Source of the DNA: Sebastes aleutianus
Lineage: Eukaryota > Chordata > Actinopteri > Perciformes > Sebastidae
DNA: 64,000 bases
NCBI GenBank assembly: GCA_916700875.1
Contig: CAKAKS010000039.1
Coordinates: 21,632,367 to 21,696,366, forward strand
Direction of reading: 5' to 3'
This document shows positions 23,401 to 35,099 of the stretch, piece after piece. The position numbers and the translations under genes were made by a program. The notes under the pieces were generated by a model. That model did not search any database and had not been told where the DNA came from. It worked only from the letters and a program-made list of their open reading frames with translations. Numbering within the stretch: the first letter of the stretch is position 1; each line of letters opens with the position of its first letter.

Positions 23401-26400
23401 TAGACGCATCTAATTTGAAAAATCAAAAATCGAATTTCAGCTCCAGGCGGAAGATGCACATCTGGCAACTGAGATTGAAAGACTTCAGAGAGAGGGCCAG
23501 AAAGACAAGTCAGTTAAAGATGATATTGAAAACATTGATAACATTCAGCCACTAGATGTCTCACTCTCCCTTCCCCAATTCCATTGAAATTACTTCACAA
23601 CAAGTCGTTGCCGGCACCTACCGCCAATCTCAGACATTTATCTGTTTTTTCCAAACTGACGACCCAGAGATACCACGTGATACCGACGTCATTTGACTAT
23701 TGACTCACAAGCCTTGTTAGAAGTGGGAACCAAACATTAGATATCTTCCACATAGATAAACAAAACACTCATTTTGGATCTGCCACAATTTATAATAATT
23801 AATTCACAATCGTAATCATTTTTTTTTCAGGAAGAGACATACTATTATTCAGCACCTTTCTAAAAGCTCTGTGGATGTACTATTTTTTTTAAATATTTGT
23901 CTGCATAAAAATGTAATCAATAAGACCTTTAATAATATGAATCATCAATTCCACTAGTTAATTGCTGTTTAAATCAAACACATCTTGTTTTGATGATGCA
24001 TATTTTCCTGCCTAGAGAAGAAATTGAGAATCTGCGGCAGCACAAAGCTGCTATGGAGACGGTGCTGGCCAGAGCCAAGGTAGTGTATCCCTCAGAGTTA
24101 TGCCACTGAGATGATCTTATTGTTAAATATGTAGTAGATATATACACTATATTGGTTATTTAACTATATGTCTTTAAACAGAAGGAATCAGACTCACTGC
24201 TCAGGGTTGAGCTTGATGCATGCAAACAAGAGCTGGAGCTGGAGAGGAGCAGGAGTCAGGCTCTGCTTCATAGATATAAAGATAAAGGTGAATGTACTTC
24301 TTTCTCAGTCTGTGGCACCTGCAAATATTCTCAACAAGATTACTTTAAAGCACAGACATTGTTATTTTATTCTTTAAACACAAGAGGGCGTTAAAGTGCT
24401 GTGACCTTTTTTTGTAGGCGGTGAAGCCTCGGTACAGACTGAGGACGCAGAGACACAGACAGAGTGAGTGGATTTGGATGTGATTTTCATTTTCAAAATG
24501 CACCATAAGCAAAACACTCAAAATGAAATTCTGTGATCTGTGTCTTTATCGTGTACACTTCATCAGCTTATCAGAATCCTCTTTGTTATGGGAGACGCCA
24601 CCAGACGCCCACAGCAGCCACAACAAAGCCCCTCAGGTAACAAGATGATCCTCCTGAACTGAAATGGATTTGAGCTTAATAATAAGGGAGGGAAGAGTGT
24701 GCAGTGGAGATTCAATTACATACAATGATGTATTTTTATGTAAACATGTATTTAGAATAAATAGAATACTGACGGCTAACTTTCATGATAAATAGGCGTG
24801 TATAGAAAGCAGTGAGGGTCAAAGGTTGAAGCAAAAACTGACAGAAGAGAAAAGGAGCTGAAGGAAAAGAATTAAAGACTGGGAAGTGAGTCTGTATCAG
24901 GTTGTCATCATTACGGTGATAGGGAAGAAGCTCTGAAGAGTATAAAAAGGGAAAGAAATGAGGCTCAAGATTTCTTCTCTGGAGCTCAAGGTGCAGTCGC
25001 CATACACCCTAAATGTGCAGTCTCATCAAGCTATGAATTAAATCATAGATATGTGCTGTGGACCAACAGGTGTGTTGAATGTGTTATTATTAACTAGCAC
25101 AAGTCTTCTTTCTTTATCATCTCATGAACGCTCATGGAAAAAGGCCTCTGGAGATGCTCAAGATGATGGAGGCCAAGCAAATGTCTCAACCACTAACTCA
25201 CTGAGGGTCCAGCTGGAAGGTATGAGCCTGCTTTTAAAGAAAGCTATAGTGTGCTGATTTCCCTCACTGGCTCAGCTCTGAAACTTCTTCCTCCTTCAGA
25301 GAGCAGGAGGAGGACGAACCAGCTGCAGCAGGAGGAAACACTGGCGGTCCAGAAGCTTCAAACACTGAGGCAGCTTTACCCGGTAAAGTTTGTAAAAACA
25401 CCTCTAAAGATGGCCTCCTATCGTGGTGATGAATATAATAAATGACAGACTCCTCGTCTACAGGGTAAAGATGAGAAACCATCTGTTGAAGGCAGGACGG
25501 ATAAAACTGTTAATCCAGAGACGGACCAGCAGAGGAGGATGGTCACTGAACAGGTACAGTATATACTGTATACTGCAAACATGATTTCAGGTTGTTTTAA
25601 TCCAGCAAGGAGGCTCTAGGGAAGGTAATGTCAGTCTGTCGGTCCACTACTTTGGTTCAGACTGAAATATCGCAACTGTTGGATGGATATGAAATTGTAT
25701 CATGTCCACTGAAGCCTACTGAAATTTACAAGCTGCCCAGAAGTAAATAAAGTAATTAAAATTAGCCCATTTTTGGTACTTTTATTTTTGATACTTTAAA
25801 ATATTTTGATGCTAATGCATTTATTTTAGTTAAATTTTGAATTCAGGAATTTTACTGTTAACAGAGTCAGAGTTGCCAGATTGGGCTGATTTTGATTTAA
25901 GCTGAAGTAGGCGAGATTGGAGCAAATATGATTAAAAAAAGTGATTTCTATAAAATGGTAGCATGGTAATCTGAAAAAAAAAATCATGTGCCTCTGTGTC
26001 ACAGACCGGAGGAAAACAACCAGTCAGAGCTGATCTGAGGTCTGCCGTCCAGCTGCCGTCTATGAAAGCAAGGCCTATAGAAGGAGGCTGGGACACGGGC
26101 GGACACGGGTCTTGGGGTATGGGGTATAACACATCTGCAGTGTAACTGAAACGGCGGTCGTGCATTGTGATTGGCTCAATTCCGGCGAGTGCAGATCAGA
26201 TTTTACTGCGCATGTGTTATACCCCCAAAGATATGACGCGTTGATTACGCGTAACTCAGCCTCCTTCAATAGGCCTTGTATGAGAGCCGGCTGTCAATCA
26301 CTCGTGAACTCCGACCAAACGGTCAAACTAGGCAGCGCTGATCAAATATGAATCAATATTCTGTTACTGTAATGCCTATTTCTCACCTCAAATGTTTTCA

Positions 26401-29400
26401 GAAACATCTTGTAGTGTACTGTTTAGCTGTAAAATAAGAAAGTTTGTGCCCACCAGCCGGAGCACAGCCAATAGGAACGCTCTCTCTCTGAAATGACCTG
26501 TGATTGGCCAAAGTCTCCCGTCACGGGCTAGATTATTTAAAGCCTGAAAACAGAGCCATGAGGAGGTGCAGAAGTCTAGTTTTCTCTCAGAACACTTTAA
26601 TTACAATATGCTGAAAGGTTATTATGGGATATTTGCCCAATGATGCCAAAAAATTGTTGCCTACTGAAGCTTTAAGTTGGGCGGGGAAAAATAGCATTTG
26701 GCTGGTATAGATGAAATTTGGGATGTGAAGCTTTGTATGCCTATGATGTAATTTTCTATTGCGCATAATGGTTTTAGAGTTTAACACGTGTTTCAGGCAA
26801 GGTTATGATTTGGGCTGTTTTTTATTGAATAGGGTTTTAAGTTGTCATTGGGCTGGAGACTGACAATCTGATACGGCAACACTTAACAGAGTATTTACTT
26901 TGTGGTACCGCAACTTTACAGTAAAACTTCTGAGTACTTCTTCTTCCACTGCAAATAAACAAGTGTTAGCATGCTAACATGCTAAAATGCTAAACTAAGA
27001 GGGTGACAAAGGTGAACATAGCACGCTAGATATCTCCATGTTAGTATTGTCATTGTGAGCATGTTCATATGTTAACATCAGCATTTAGAACAAAGCACGG
27101 CTGTGCCTAAGCGTAGCCCTGAAGAGCTGCTAGAGGGCTAGTCTTGTTTGTTGGAATTAACAACAAGCCTCACAAAAGTAACATACTGTATCTTACTATG
27201 TTTGTAGTTAAAGAATCTGTTTAAGGAGCGAGAAGGAAAGGAGGTGGGAAAGGTTGACAACGGATCATCAACAGGTCAGACTGGAGCCTCCCCACCACAA
27301 GACTGGTCCCAAACATCTAAAGCTGTGAGGGTAAGGAATCTCTCAGCAACCAACAAACACTGAGAGAGATTAAATAAATTACACTAATGTGAATACGTGC
27401 AGAATGAACGTGTTATTTTATATTTTCATTCAGAATTCAGTGGACAGGAGGAGCTGGCAGCAGGGCTCTGGTTTGATGCCAGTGGTTGAGGAGGATGAGG
27501 AGGAGAGTGACGAGTCAGGAGAGGAGGAAGGAGAGCCAACAGAGGAGGATCATGATGAGGAAAACTTCCACAACCAAAGCCAACAGGTTGAGTGGAAGTG
27601 GAATGGTTATCAAGTCGAAAATATACATAAACAGTCTAAAACGGGATGTATATGCAACAGCTAACATCAACATAAAACCTCCAGCCACCACAACGCTCAA
27701 AAGAACATCTGTATCTGCTTGTCTGCATGCTAGTGTGTTTCATAAATAACGTATTAGCATCTGCAATTGACGCAAATTAATATCATTGATGGCATAATCG
27801 TGGCACACAGATTATATCATAAAATTAACAGAACATTCATTCATTACATATACACACATATGTGCACTAATCCCAGTTTTAATCAAAGAGCATACAGGGG
27901 AGGGGTGTCAGCCTGGCTGCACAACCACTTAGACTCTTTGTGAAACGTAGTTCAGCTTTAATCTCACATATAACTCTTTCTACTCGGGAAATAATCGGAT
28001 TTGAAGCTGAGGAGTGAACCGGTCAGCTGGAGCACATCTGACTTAATGATAAGAGGATAGGAAAGAGTTACAGGACGTCACTGTCTTATACTGAAGGCCT
28101 GTAACTATGACAACAACCAGTCAGTAACATCCAGACATAATATGATAAAGTCTGTATCAAAGACATTAAAAAGTCTTAGTGCTCTTGAGTAAGGCTAGGC
28201 AAAATATCAATATTATATCAACATTGTGATATGAGACTTGATATCGTCTTAAATTTTGGATATGGCTTAAGATTCAAGACCTTTATTGTCATTATACAAG
28301 CATAAAGTAATTACGTTTGCCTTCAAATCATACGTGTTGTCTTCATGGTTTTAACGGCTGAATTACAGTAAAATTATGAAATCTTCTGAATTTAGCTGTT
28401 CTATGATTTGCATTTACCCACTTAGTCATTATATCTACATTACTGATGATTGTTTTTCAAAAATCTCATTTTGTAAGTCAATAGTGAACCCTACAATATC
28501 GTCCCAATATATAGATTTCGAGATATTTGGTAAAAAATATTGTGATATTTGATTTTCTCCATTTCAACCCAGCCATAGTATTGTGTGCTGATAAATAAGA
28601 AATAGCAAATTCCATCTTCTAAAAACTACAGACTGTGAGACAAAAGATCAAAGGCCTTAAATGTTAAACAGGAAGTTGCACTTTACAATAAAATGATTTT
28701 ACCCTACTTTGAACTTCATTTTTTAGCTGCTATTTGAAAAAGAGATGTGAAACAAATAATAACGAAAATCTACTTTAAAAAGCATTAATTTAAAAAAAAT
28801 ACAGAATATATCAGCAAAAGAGGATTAGCAATCAAAATATGAAGATGAAATGAGAGATTTGAAACCATTCTCTCCTCTGCCAGATGTCAACTATGAGCGC
28901 AGAAATCCACAATCTGAAGGCACAAAATGAGAATCGGCTTCAAGGTGAAGTTGTGCATGAATCGGTATAATAATCATTAGTGTAAACGTGTGCTGTGATC
29001 TGTACCATGTTTTTTTAGTTTGGTGGGAAAACCATGGGATTCATGTCTTTATGTCAGTCAGGGACATATCCACAAATACCTAACTGGGCTAAATAATATG
29101 AAGCACATTGTTTAATAAAATAACAGCTACTTTTCTCATCACTATTGGTGGATAAGTCCCTGATCTTAATTGATTTTTCTTCTTCTTTCTGTGGTATTCT
29201 AACTTCTGCATGTCTAAGAACACAAATTGATATGACATTTTAAAATATTAATCTTTGTGTAATTATTCCCCCAAATTTTTCCTGATTTAGCCACACTAAG
29301 GCGCCAGCAGCCGATCCAGGACGGCCCTCCTACTGCGAAGAAACTATCAGACAAGTCCTCTCACTGTTCAGATGAGCAGAAGAGGACACCTCTCCTCTAT

Positions 29401-29484
29401 CCTGATGGGATATTCCTGGCTGAGATTGTAGATATATGTAGCCCTGATGAAAATGAAGATGAAGACAAGGGAGAGGACAAATGA
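20405..29484 (+). CDS. Long coiled-coil protein, identity unknown
   Basis: I do not recognise the family. Exons with GT-AG borders and matching phases: 20405-20488, 20563-20627, 20702-20987, 21151-21248, 21332-21446, 21541-21666, 21787-21900, 22355-22459, 22551-22673, 22759-22985, 23094-23355, 23441-23508, 24016-24079, 24182-24287, 24418-24463, 24567-24636, 25144-25219 (weak acceptor), 25300-25382, 25464-25553, 27208-27330, 27434-27586, 28884-28944 and 29291-29484. The model gives 912 aa. Residues 1-80 are Ser/Thr-rich and start MFRPSYTSPFSLTSD. About 110-620 is heptad-rich coiled coil. Around 615-630 lies SVQTEDAETQTE, which resembles an LC8 dynein light-chain (TQT) site. The C-terminal third is acidic and ends in a Glu/Asp-rich tail after LLYPDGIFLAEIVDICSP. 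A scaffold role is inference. The stretch 24796-24991 looks like decayed exons. Confidence 0.82.
21991..22340 (+). mobile_element. TTAA miniature element beside a splice acceptor
   Basis: It starts AGGTGCTATTGATAACATT after TTAA (21987-21990) and ends AATGTTATCAATGACACCT before TTAA (22341-22344). The terminal inverted repeats are about 19 bases long. Only 10 bases (TTCTTCTCAG) separate the right TTAA from the exon at 22355. Same family as 23518-23928. Confidence 0.9.
23518..23928 (+). mobile_element. TTAA miniature element 5 bases after a splice donor
   Basis: It shares GATAACATTCAGCCACTAGA, ACGACCCAGAGATACCAC and a terminal AAGACCT with the element at 21991-22340. Flanks are TTAA at 23514-23517 and 23929-23932. 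The exon ends at 23508 and its donor reads GTCAG directly into the left TTAA. Removing the element leaves an intron of about 92 bases. Confidence 0.85.
24796..24991 (+). pseudogene. Decayed exon-like segments inside the coiled-coil gene
   Basis: After an AG at 24795 the sequence reads ACIESSEGQRLKQKLTEEKR and then a stop. A one-base shift would continue KELKEKN and then stop again. A further coiled-coil-like piece, EEALKSIKRERNEAQDF, lies at about 24920-24985. The gap between the two pieces is about 36 bases, too short for a vertebrate intron. Skipping the region keeps the frame (24636 to 25144), so the exons may be lost rather than the gene dead. Confidence 0.55.
25620..27150. mobile_element. 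Nest of several repeat families in one intron
   Basis: GGTTCAGACTGAAATATCGC at about 25650 and TAGCATGCTAACATGC at about 26957 onward belong to one common fish repeat. Bases about 25755-25860 (TTTTTGATACTTTAAA) and 26890-26955 (TGAGTACTTCTTCTTCCACT) are the two sides of a CAGTGGTGG-type hAT element. Inside that, GTTGCCAGATTGGGC (about 25872) and CTGATACGGCAACAC (about 26868) look like ends of a further element. The foldback element 25901-26671 sits in the centre. Confidence 0.55.
25901..26671 (+). mobile_element. Foldback TTAA miniature element, copy 3
   Basis: TTAA flanks lie at 25897-25900 and 26672-26675. Ends are GCTGAAGTAGGCGAGATTGG and GCCTACTGAAGCT. The middle differs from other copies: about 26055-26280 carries extra sequence (GGACACGGGTCTTGGGGTAT and neighbours), itself ending AGGCCTTGTATGAGAG opposite GAAAGCAAGGCCTATAG. 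This suggests a further insertion. Confidence 0.75.
27587..28883 (+). other. Long intron of the coiled-coil gene, including a hAT-like element
   Basis: Most of this 1.3-kb intron is unremarkable. About 28193-28578 resembles a hAT-type miniature element: AGGCTAGGCAAAATATCAAT at the left mirrors ATTTCAACCCAGCCAT at the right, with ATATCG-rich interior. A GATTCAAGACCTTTATTGTC segment at about 28271 may be part of another repeat. Confidence 0.5.
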
Positions 29485-29685
29485 GGTGTTTTGTTTCCTG
29501 CATTGGGCAGAACTTGCTATATACAACTCTATACATAGACCAGTCATTACAGGGTGCTGTGCCAGCAAACTTTGTGCCTTACAGCTTTTTTTTTTTTCAT
29601 TTCTATCAACTGAAATGTAAGAACTAATTCACAGATTCTGCTAAAGTGATACTTGGTTGATGCTTTTACCTCGTACAATAGTGTT

Positions 29686-29728
29686 AATAAAAGTCTCCAA
29701 AGTACTTCAGGCAAAAGTGTGTTTTATT
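29686..29728. terminator. Facing poly(A) signals of two convergent genes
   Basis: AATAAA at 29686-29691 (plus) suits the coiled-coil gene, whose stop codon ends at 29484. TTTATT at 29723-29728 is AATAAA on the minus strand and suits the synaptotagmin-like gene, whose stop is at 30323. Cleavage 10-30 bases beyond each signal would make the two 3' ends meet or overlap. Confidence 0.6.
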
Positions 29729-30322
29729 TATATGACATGATCGTTCTTCACATCATTTTGACATTCAGAAAATCCTACAGCCAACAAGATATTTCAAACC
29801 TATCTCAAAAGAACAGTGACATTACAGATGAGAGAATATACAATACGTTTGTGTGTATCACGTGTATTTAAGTTACAAGGACTGAATACTAGAATAACAG
29901 GATTTCTAGTTAAATATCAGTTAAATTACCTTCATGTTTGTTTAGGAGAGACCGAATAGTTACAAGAGATCATTAAGTTCTCCAAAACTGTAAAAGATCC
30001 ATTTAGAAAGTCTGTTCTAGGTAATCTTTCACAAATAAATTGTTCTGTTATAAGCCTAAAAATGATGAACTTACATTTACAAAGGTAATGTTTGTGCCCT
30101 TACAGTACCTTCCCATTGCAGAATTCACAGACTGATACACTGAAATAAGGCCATTGTCAAGATTGTATTGCTGAGTGCCCATATATCCACCCATTAGAAC
30201 TGTCAGTAAACACATCATTTGATATACAAAGTAAAACATTAGCTCTGTGCACTTCATGGCAAAGGTGACCCTTTAGTTTGGACGCCCACTGGGTTCATAC
30301 AGTGCGTCAGGTCCACGTCTGG

Positions 30323-33300
30323 TCACAAAATAGTTGTTTGCAGCACACCTGTGTCTGGTTGTACCGTGTGCCAGCGTGGCTGCTCCACCTGCAGGCTGCA
30401 CATGTCTCTCCAGTGAGCACGTCCTGCATCTTCAGCCTCGGCTCCGATTAGGACTCGACCAAGAACTTTACCTCCTGAAAGGACCTGAATTTGAGCAGGA
30501 TTTCACAGGGTTACATTACGGATAAATGTAGTTATTTGCAGAAATGCATTTTATTCTGTGATTGCGAGCTCCCACAGCAATCTTTACCTGCATGATTATG
30601 AACTCCAGCATGAGGGGCAGCTGACTTACGTCTCCTGGAGGCAGGTCAAACAGGAAAGAAGCATTCCACACAGTGCAGGAGTCTCCTTCAGTTTCTCTGC
30701 AGCTGATCACAACTCCTTCATGGTGCAGATTGATCACAACCTGGTATTCTGTGCACAGTAAAAAGTGTGAGAGGAAATCTATTGTAGAAGAAAGATTAAA
30801 CGTAGATAACTAAGATTCAAATGGATGTTGGGAAGAGGTGTTTGCAAATAAGTAATATTAGAAACTATAAATGGCAGGACAAAACTATGCTGCATAATCA
30901 CAAGACAGGTATGTATTGAGTTGAAATATCACAAAGCCCAAAAATATGTTTTTGTCAGTTTTCGGTATCAAATCTTTCTTTTTTTGCTACAGCTGCCGAC
31001 CCCAGAGTTGCAGTCAACAAGCATACATTTTCTAATCCAACAGAGTCTCTGTATTAGTTATTTAGATCGAAAACACACTTATCAAAAGGTGGAAATGTTG
31101 AAAAATCACATCACACAAGAACAGTTATAAAAACTGGATAAAAATTCAAAAATAAAAAAGATTACTGTCCTCACACCACCTTTTCTCCTGTAAATACACT
31201 ATAAAGTATGTTAGAGTAAAATACAGAGCTAAATTGCATAAAATACATATTTTCCTCTGTCTTTATCCATAGTAATGCACTATTGTCCACTCAAATACGT
31301 TCAGAATCTGATATAAAACCAAAAGAGATTATCTCAGTCAAATTCATGTGACATAATGTACATCCTAGACAGATATTATAACATCTAATGGCTCTTTATA
31401 CAGGATGTCTGCAATAAAAGTGATGCCTTGACGGGCTAATGCAAACAAAGATTAGATCTGTCAGATCAGAGATCCAGAGGAAATTGGAACATTTCCCTGC
31501 GGATTGTGAATAGTGAGGGATTAAACCACAATGTCATTAAAAAAAAGGGATGATCTCCTTCTGCATTCGGGTCCTGTAATACATCATTTAATCCCCTAAA
31601 CATTAAAAGCAAACATAGGGAATTACTTTACCTCTGCCCCTGGATAGCAAAAGTTAGTGCCCACGCACGCTTGCATAATGCCTCTGTGCATGATGTCCTT
31701 GTGGGATCTCTAAATCAAACACATTTTGTCAAATTCAAGTGACATTAAATGCTGGTTTTACCTGCTGCTGCCAACGTGTGAACGAGGCTGTCCAGGTTAT
31801 CTGCTCTGAGGACCGTGGCTTTGATGCGATGAGCCAGAGCCTGATACTGAAGCAAGATGAAGATCTGTGGCGGACAGCTGAGCCCCTTACACATCAGTGC
31901 ATCCTGTGAGATCAGACTCTGCTGTCAAAGAGCAGAGAGGGAAACCTCCATCAGCAGGAAACACAGCTTTGTAGTATATAAAAATCCAATAAATCACCAA
32001 AGGAAAAAGGTTTTAGTTGTACTGACCACAGAGATCACATGTTCATACGCAACAAAACAAAAATCAAACAAAACAATATAAAACAAAAAACTGATTTTTG
32101 TCTTCATGTGTTCCACTTTTTGCTCGTTTCAGCAGATCATTTCTAGACTAGTAACCTTTCAACTCGATTACCAACAACCGGGCACAACAGGCAACTATCT
32201 GCCCCGGGCCCCCAGACCCACATGGGCCCCAACACCCCTAGGTAGAGCTTGAATGATCATTCTTGACCTTTAATCTTAAACTGAAGTCGTAAAAGTGTTC
32301 AAAAGGGGGGCCAAAAGGGGCCCAGCAACAGATTTTCGCCTCAGGGCCTCCTTAAAAGATTAAAGTTAGGGTTGGTAGTGTTGTTCAAATAAATGTTTTG
32401 TTATATTTGTTGAAATTCTCTTTACATCCCGACAGCATTCCATAAATCAAATGACATAAAAATAAATCTGGTATCTTCGCAGGATTGTAATAAACCCGTC
32501 ACTGGAGTCTTCCACAAGCTGCTAGCTTGACAGCTGTGAGTACTAACAATAGACTGCTGCAGGGATGTCGTATTTTTGTAGGTCAACCAGGAAGTCATCA
32601 TCACCCTGATTCCCTCAACAAAAAGCCAATCGGATTTTTCCATTGGGTTTTGGATTATTGCAGAAAATAAGCTCTATGGCCAACACACGTTTATGATACT
32701 TACACGTTTTGTTCAGCAAGATAATCTCCACAAATGAACACCACTTTAATGATTTTTGAAGTGTGAATGCAATCGCCAGAAGTAAAACGCTAACGTTAGG
32801 CTAAAAACAAACTACACCACGGTCATGAGGTGCGAGTATAAACAACGAGGCTGTAAAGGCGGAAGAAGACTTCAAAATCCACGAGTATTTATTGATGTAT
32901 TTTATATCATAGAACAAAACGTTACAATTTCTTAAGCTTGTGTTAACCACAGACCTTAATTCAGGCATCTAAATAAAACCCATTCAAAAAAAACATTGAC
33001 TTCCAGACGAGCGAACCAGAAGTGCTAAAATGCTAACTCATTTACGGGTTTTAGGACTCATTCCTGTAGCAATCTATAGCCATGTTCGTTGTTTACGTTC
33101 ATAATGATGATTTTGGGGGAGTGGCTTTGGAGGGAGGCCTGAACAGACGGGCTGTTTGCTGTGCTGCAAACTTGGCGACTTTCTCACTAGATTTAGCGAG
33201 CTGGTCATCAGCTAATGCTGCTGGCTACTTTCATTTGAAAAGAGTTGACAACACTGCTGGGTTTTTCGGATGGCTCATTTTTAAAATGTAGTGTATTCTT

Positions 33301-35098
33301 GTTTTTTCTCAAGATCAGCAACCCTGCCTTTAGTCTACCCATACCTCTATGTATCTTAAAAATAAAGTCGACATCTGCTCACATTAATTCAATACACCGA
33401 TACCTTTTTCAGCTTCCACTTGTTTGTGTTGAGCTCTTTAGTGAGGTGAAAAGGATGCTCTGCTCTCCAGTCTCTTCCTCCACATTCGGCCTCCAGTTCA
33501 CCCAGTGTGGTACTGCCTCTAACGCTGGGAGGTTCCTGTGTGTATACGGCTATTCTCAGTACACACTTTTGGAGCTCCTTCACAGAGCTCACCTTCAGAA
33601 GCAGCTCCAGGCTGGGGTCCTCTGGGTTGAGGCTGCTCCTGGCGGAGGCCTGTATGGGACAGGGGAACAGAGGCGGCAGGCTGCCCAGCACAGACACATC
33701 CTCCAGTCTGTGGGGCGTCCCAGTGAGGCTGAGGACGGTGACTGCCAGGGTTTGCTGCTCTGGAGAGAAGGCCATAGTGAAATGGAGGCAGAGCTTTGGT
33801 GATGCTGGCTGTTGGCAGCTGTCACCGGAGCCGTAGCTCAGTGGAGCCAGCGGGATCAGTTCTTCAGGCATAGAAGGAGCGACAGCGCTGGGGCTGGTGA
33901 GCCTGCTGTGTTCATTATAAGATAGTTTATCTCCAGTCGCCATGCAGCGCCTCTGTAGAGTCTTACATGTTTTGGACAACAATCCCAGTTTGGGAAATGT
34001 AGGCAGGGAAGCATGACTGGCATCAATGGGTTTATAAAGGGGTAATGTTAGTGGTGGCGTGCTGAGGCGGCGCAGGGAAAAATAAGACTTTGCCTGCTCC
34101 TTCTGTTCAGAGCCAGCTCTAGATCGGTTAGAGAACGACAGCGAGGTAAATTCTCTTTCTGAAGGGGCAGGGCTGGTGAACGTGGAAGGGTACTCCACTA
34201 TGTCTCCATCCAGCTCCTCGTATTGCTGCCTGGATGCTGTCGTCGCCACTGAGGGAGGCGGGCTCTGGGCAAAGGTCATGGGTTCGGCAGGAGCTGGTTC
34301 TGACGTCACGGGATCTTTGTCTTTCACTGCACATATCTGACTTTTCCACCAGCACATAATACATCCCAGGACCAAACACAGACAAAAGGCTATCAGTCCG
34401 ACCAAAAGAAGAATTTGGAGGTGAACTGCAGACATAAAAGAGAATAATAAGATCAGTCAGATGGCAGCAGTTTAGAAACTGGTGTAATTTATGCTTGTGA
34501 ACCCTCGGGATCACATAACACAAAACATGTACTATTTTACCCCATTTACCTGAAAGCAATAGACCTCATATTTCATATCAAAGTACTGTTAAAGGAGTGG
34601 TTCACACTTGTTTGAGTGAAAAAAACTATTTTGCATTCTTTCAGACTAGTGGAAAGAAAACATACAAAATACACATTTAGGTGTTTATTTTACCACTTTG
34701 TCTATTTGCATCTGTAGATTTCTCCTAAATTCACCAAAAGTTAGCATTAGATAATGCCTCATTTGCATATTTAAACATACATTTTCAGAATTTGTAATAC
34801 AAAAAATTCAACTGGGGAAGTTTCATGGTGATATCCATTAGTTAAACATTTTACTCTATTCACCTGTAGTGTCTCTCCTTAATGTAAATATGCACATACT
34901 GTTTGTTTTAGACTTTAAAAAAACATGAACCTACCTATTCTTTAAGACCATACCTTCTAGTTGTTTGGTGAAGAGGACCTGCACCAGCAGCCAGAAGAAC
35001 AGGACGACCATGATGCCCTCGATCATACCCTTACAGCAGAAGAGCAGCACCGACTGCCACAGAGGCTGACCTGGGTACTCCTCATCGTGGTAAGGCAT
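30323..35098 (-). CDS. Divergent synaptotagmin-like tandem-C2 membrane protein
   Basis: Five exons splice in frame to 548 aa: 34954-35098 (start MPYHDEEYPGQPLW), 33404-34425, 31762-31918, 30588-30748 and 30323-30484. Residues 26-43 and 51-75 are strongly hydrophobic with a 7-residue link, suggesting a hairpin or paired membrane segments. A Ser/Pro-rich linker of about 170 residues follows. The C2A-like domain is about 250-385. The C2B-like domain is about 390-520, with the synaptotagmin-type end HWRDMC and RWHTVQPDTG. The aspartates that bind calcium in classical C2 loops (SDPYVK, DFDR types) are absent from both domains, so calcium-independent function is likely. The C-terminus TTIL fits a class I PDZ ligand. 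The gene is related to synaptotagmins; I cannot assign a paralog number. Confidence 0.85.
32150..32345. repeat. GC-rich repeat fragment in synaptotagmin-like intron
   Basis: Runs such as CTGCCCCGGGCCCCCAGACC and GGCCCAGCAACAG contrast sharply with the AT-rich surroundings and recall a dispersed fish repeat. Borders uncertain. Confidence 0.35.
32364..33329 (+). mobile_element. TTAA element, long member of the 61403-61916 family
   Basis: The left end AGTTAGGGTTGGTAGTGTT follows TTAA (32360-32363). The right end CAGCAACCCTGCCT precedes TTAG. The subterminal segment TTGTTATATTTGTTGAAATT, then CATCCCGACAGC, matches the element at 61403. About 966 bases without a credible open frame. Confidence 0.6.
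34593..34941 (+). mobile_element. TTAA miniature element 8 bases from a splice donor
   Basis: It is flanked by TTAA at 34589-34592 and 34942-34945. It starts AGGAGTGGTTCACACTTG and ends CATGAACCTACCTATTCT. The first coding exon of the synaptotagmin-like gene ends at 34954, so only 8 bases of intron separate them. Confidence 0.75.
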
Positions 35099-35099
35099 G

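Noticed and set aside
21901..24015. Introner-type intron creation by the TTAA elements in the coiled-coil gene
   Set aside because: The splice donors and acceptors lie outside the elements, and normal introns of about 92-100 bases remain when the elements are removed. They inserted into existing introns.
24168..24377. Separate small gene starting at 24168
   Set aside because: Wrong frame over the coiled-coil exon 24182-24287.
33245..33802. 185-codon plus-strand frame
   Set aside because: Shadow on the opposite strand of the large synaptotagmin-like exon 33404-34425.
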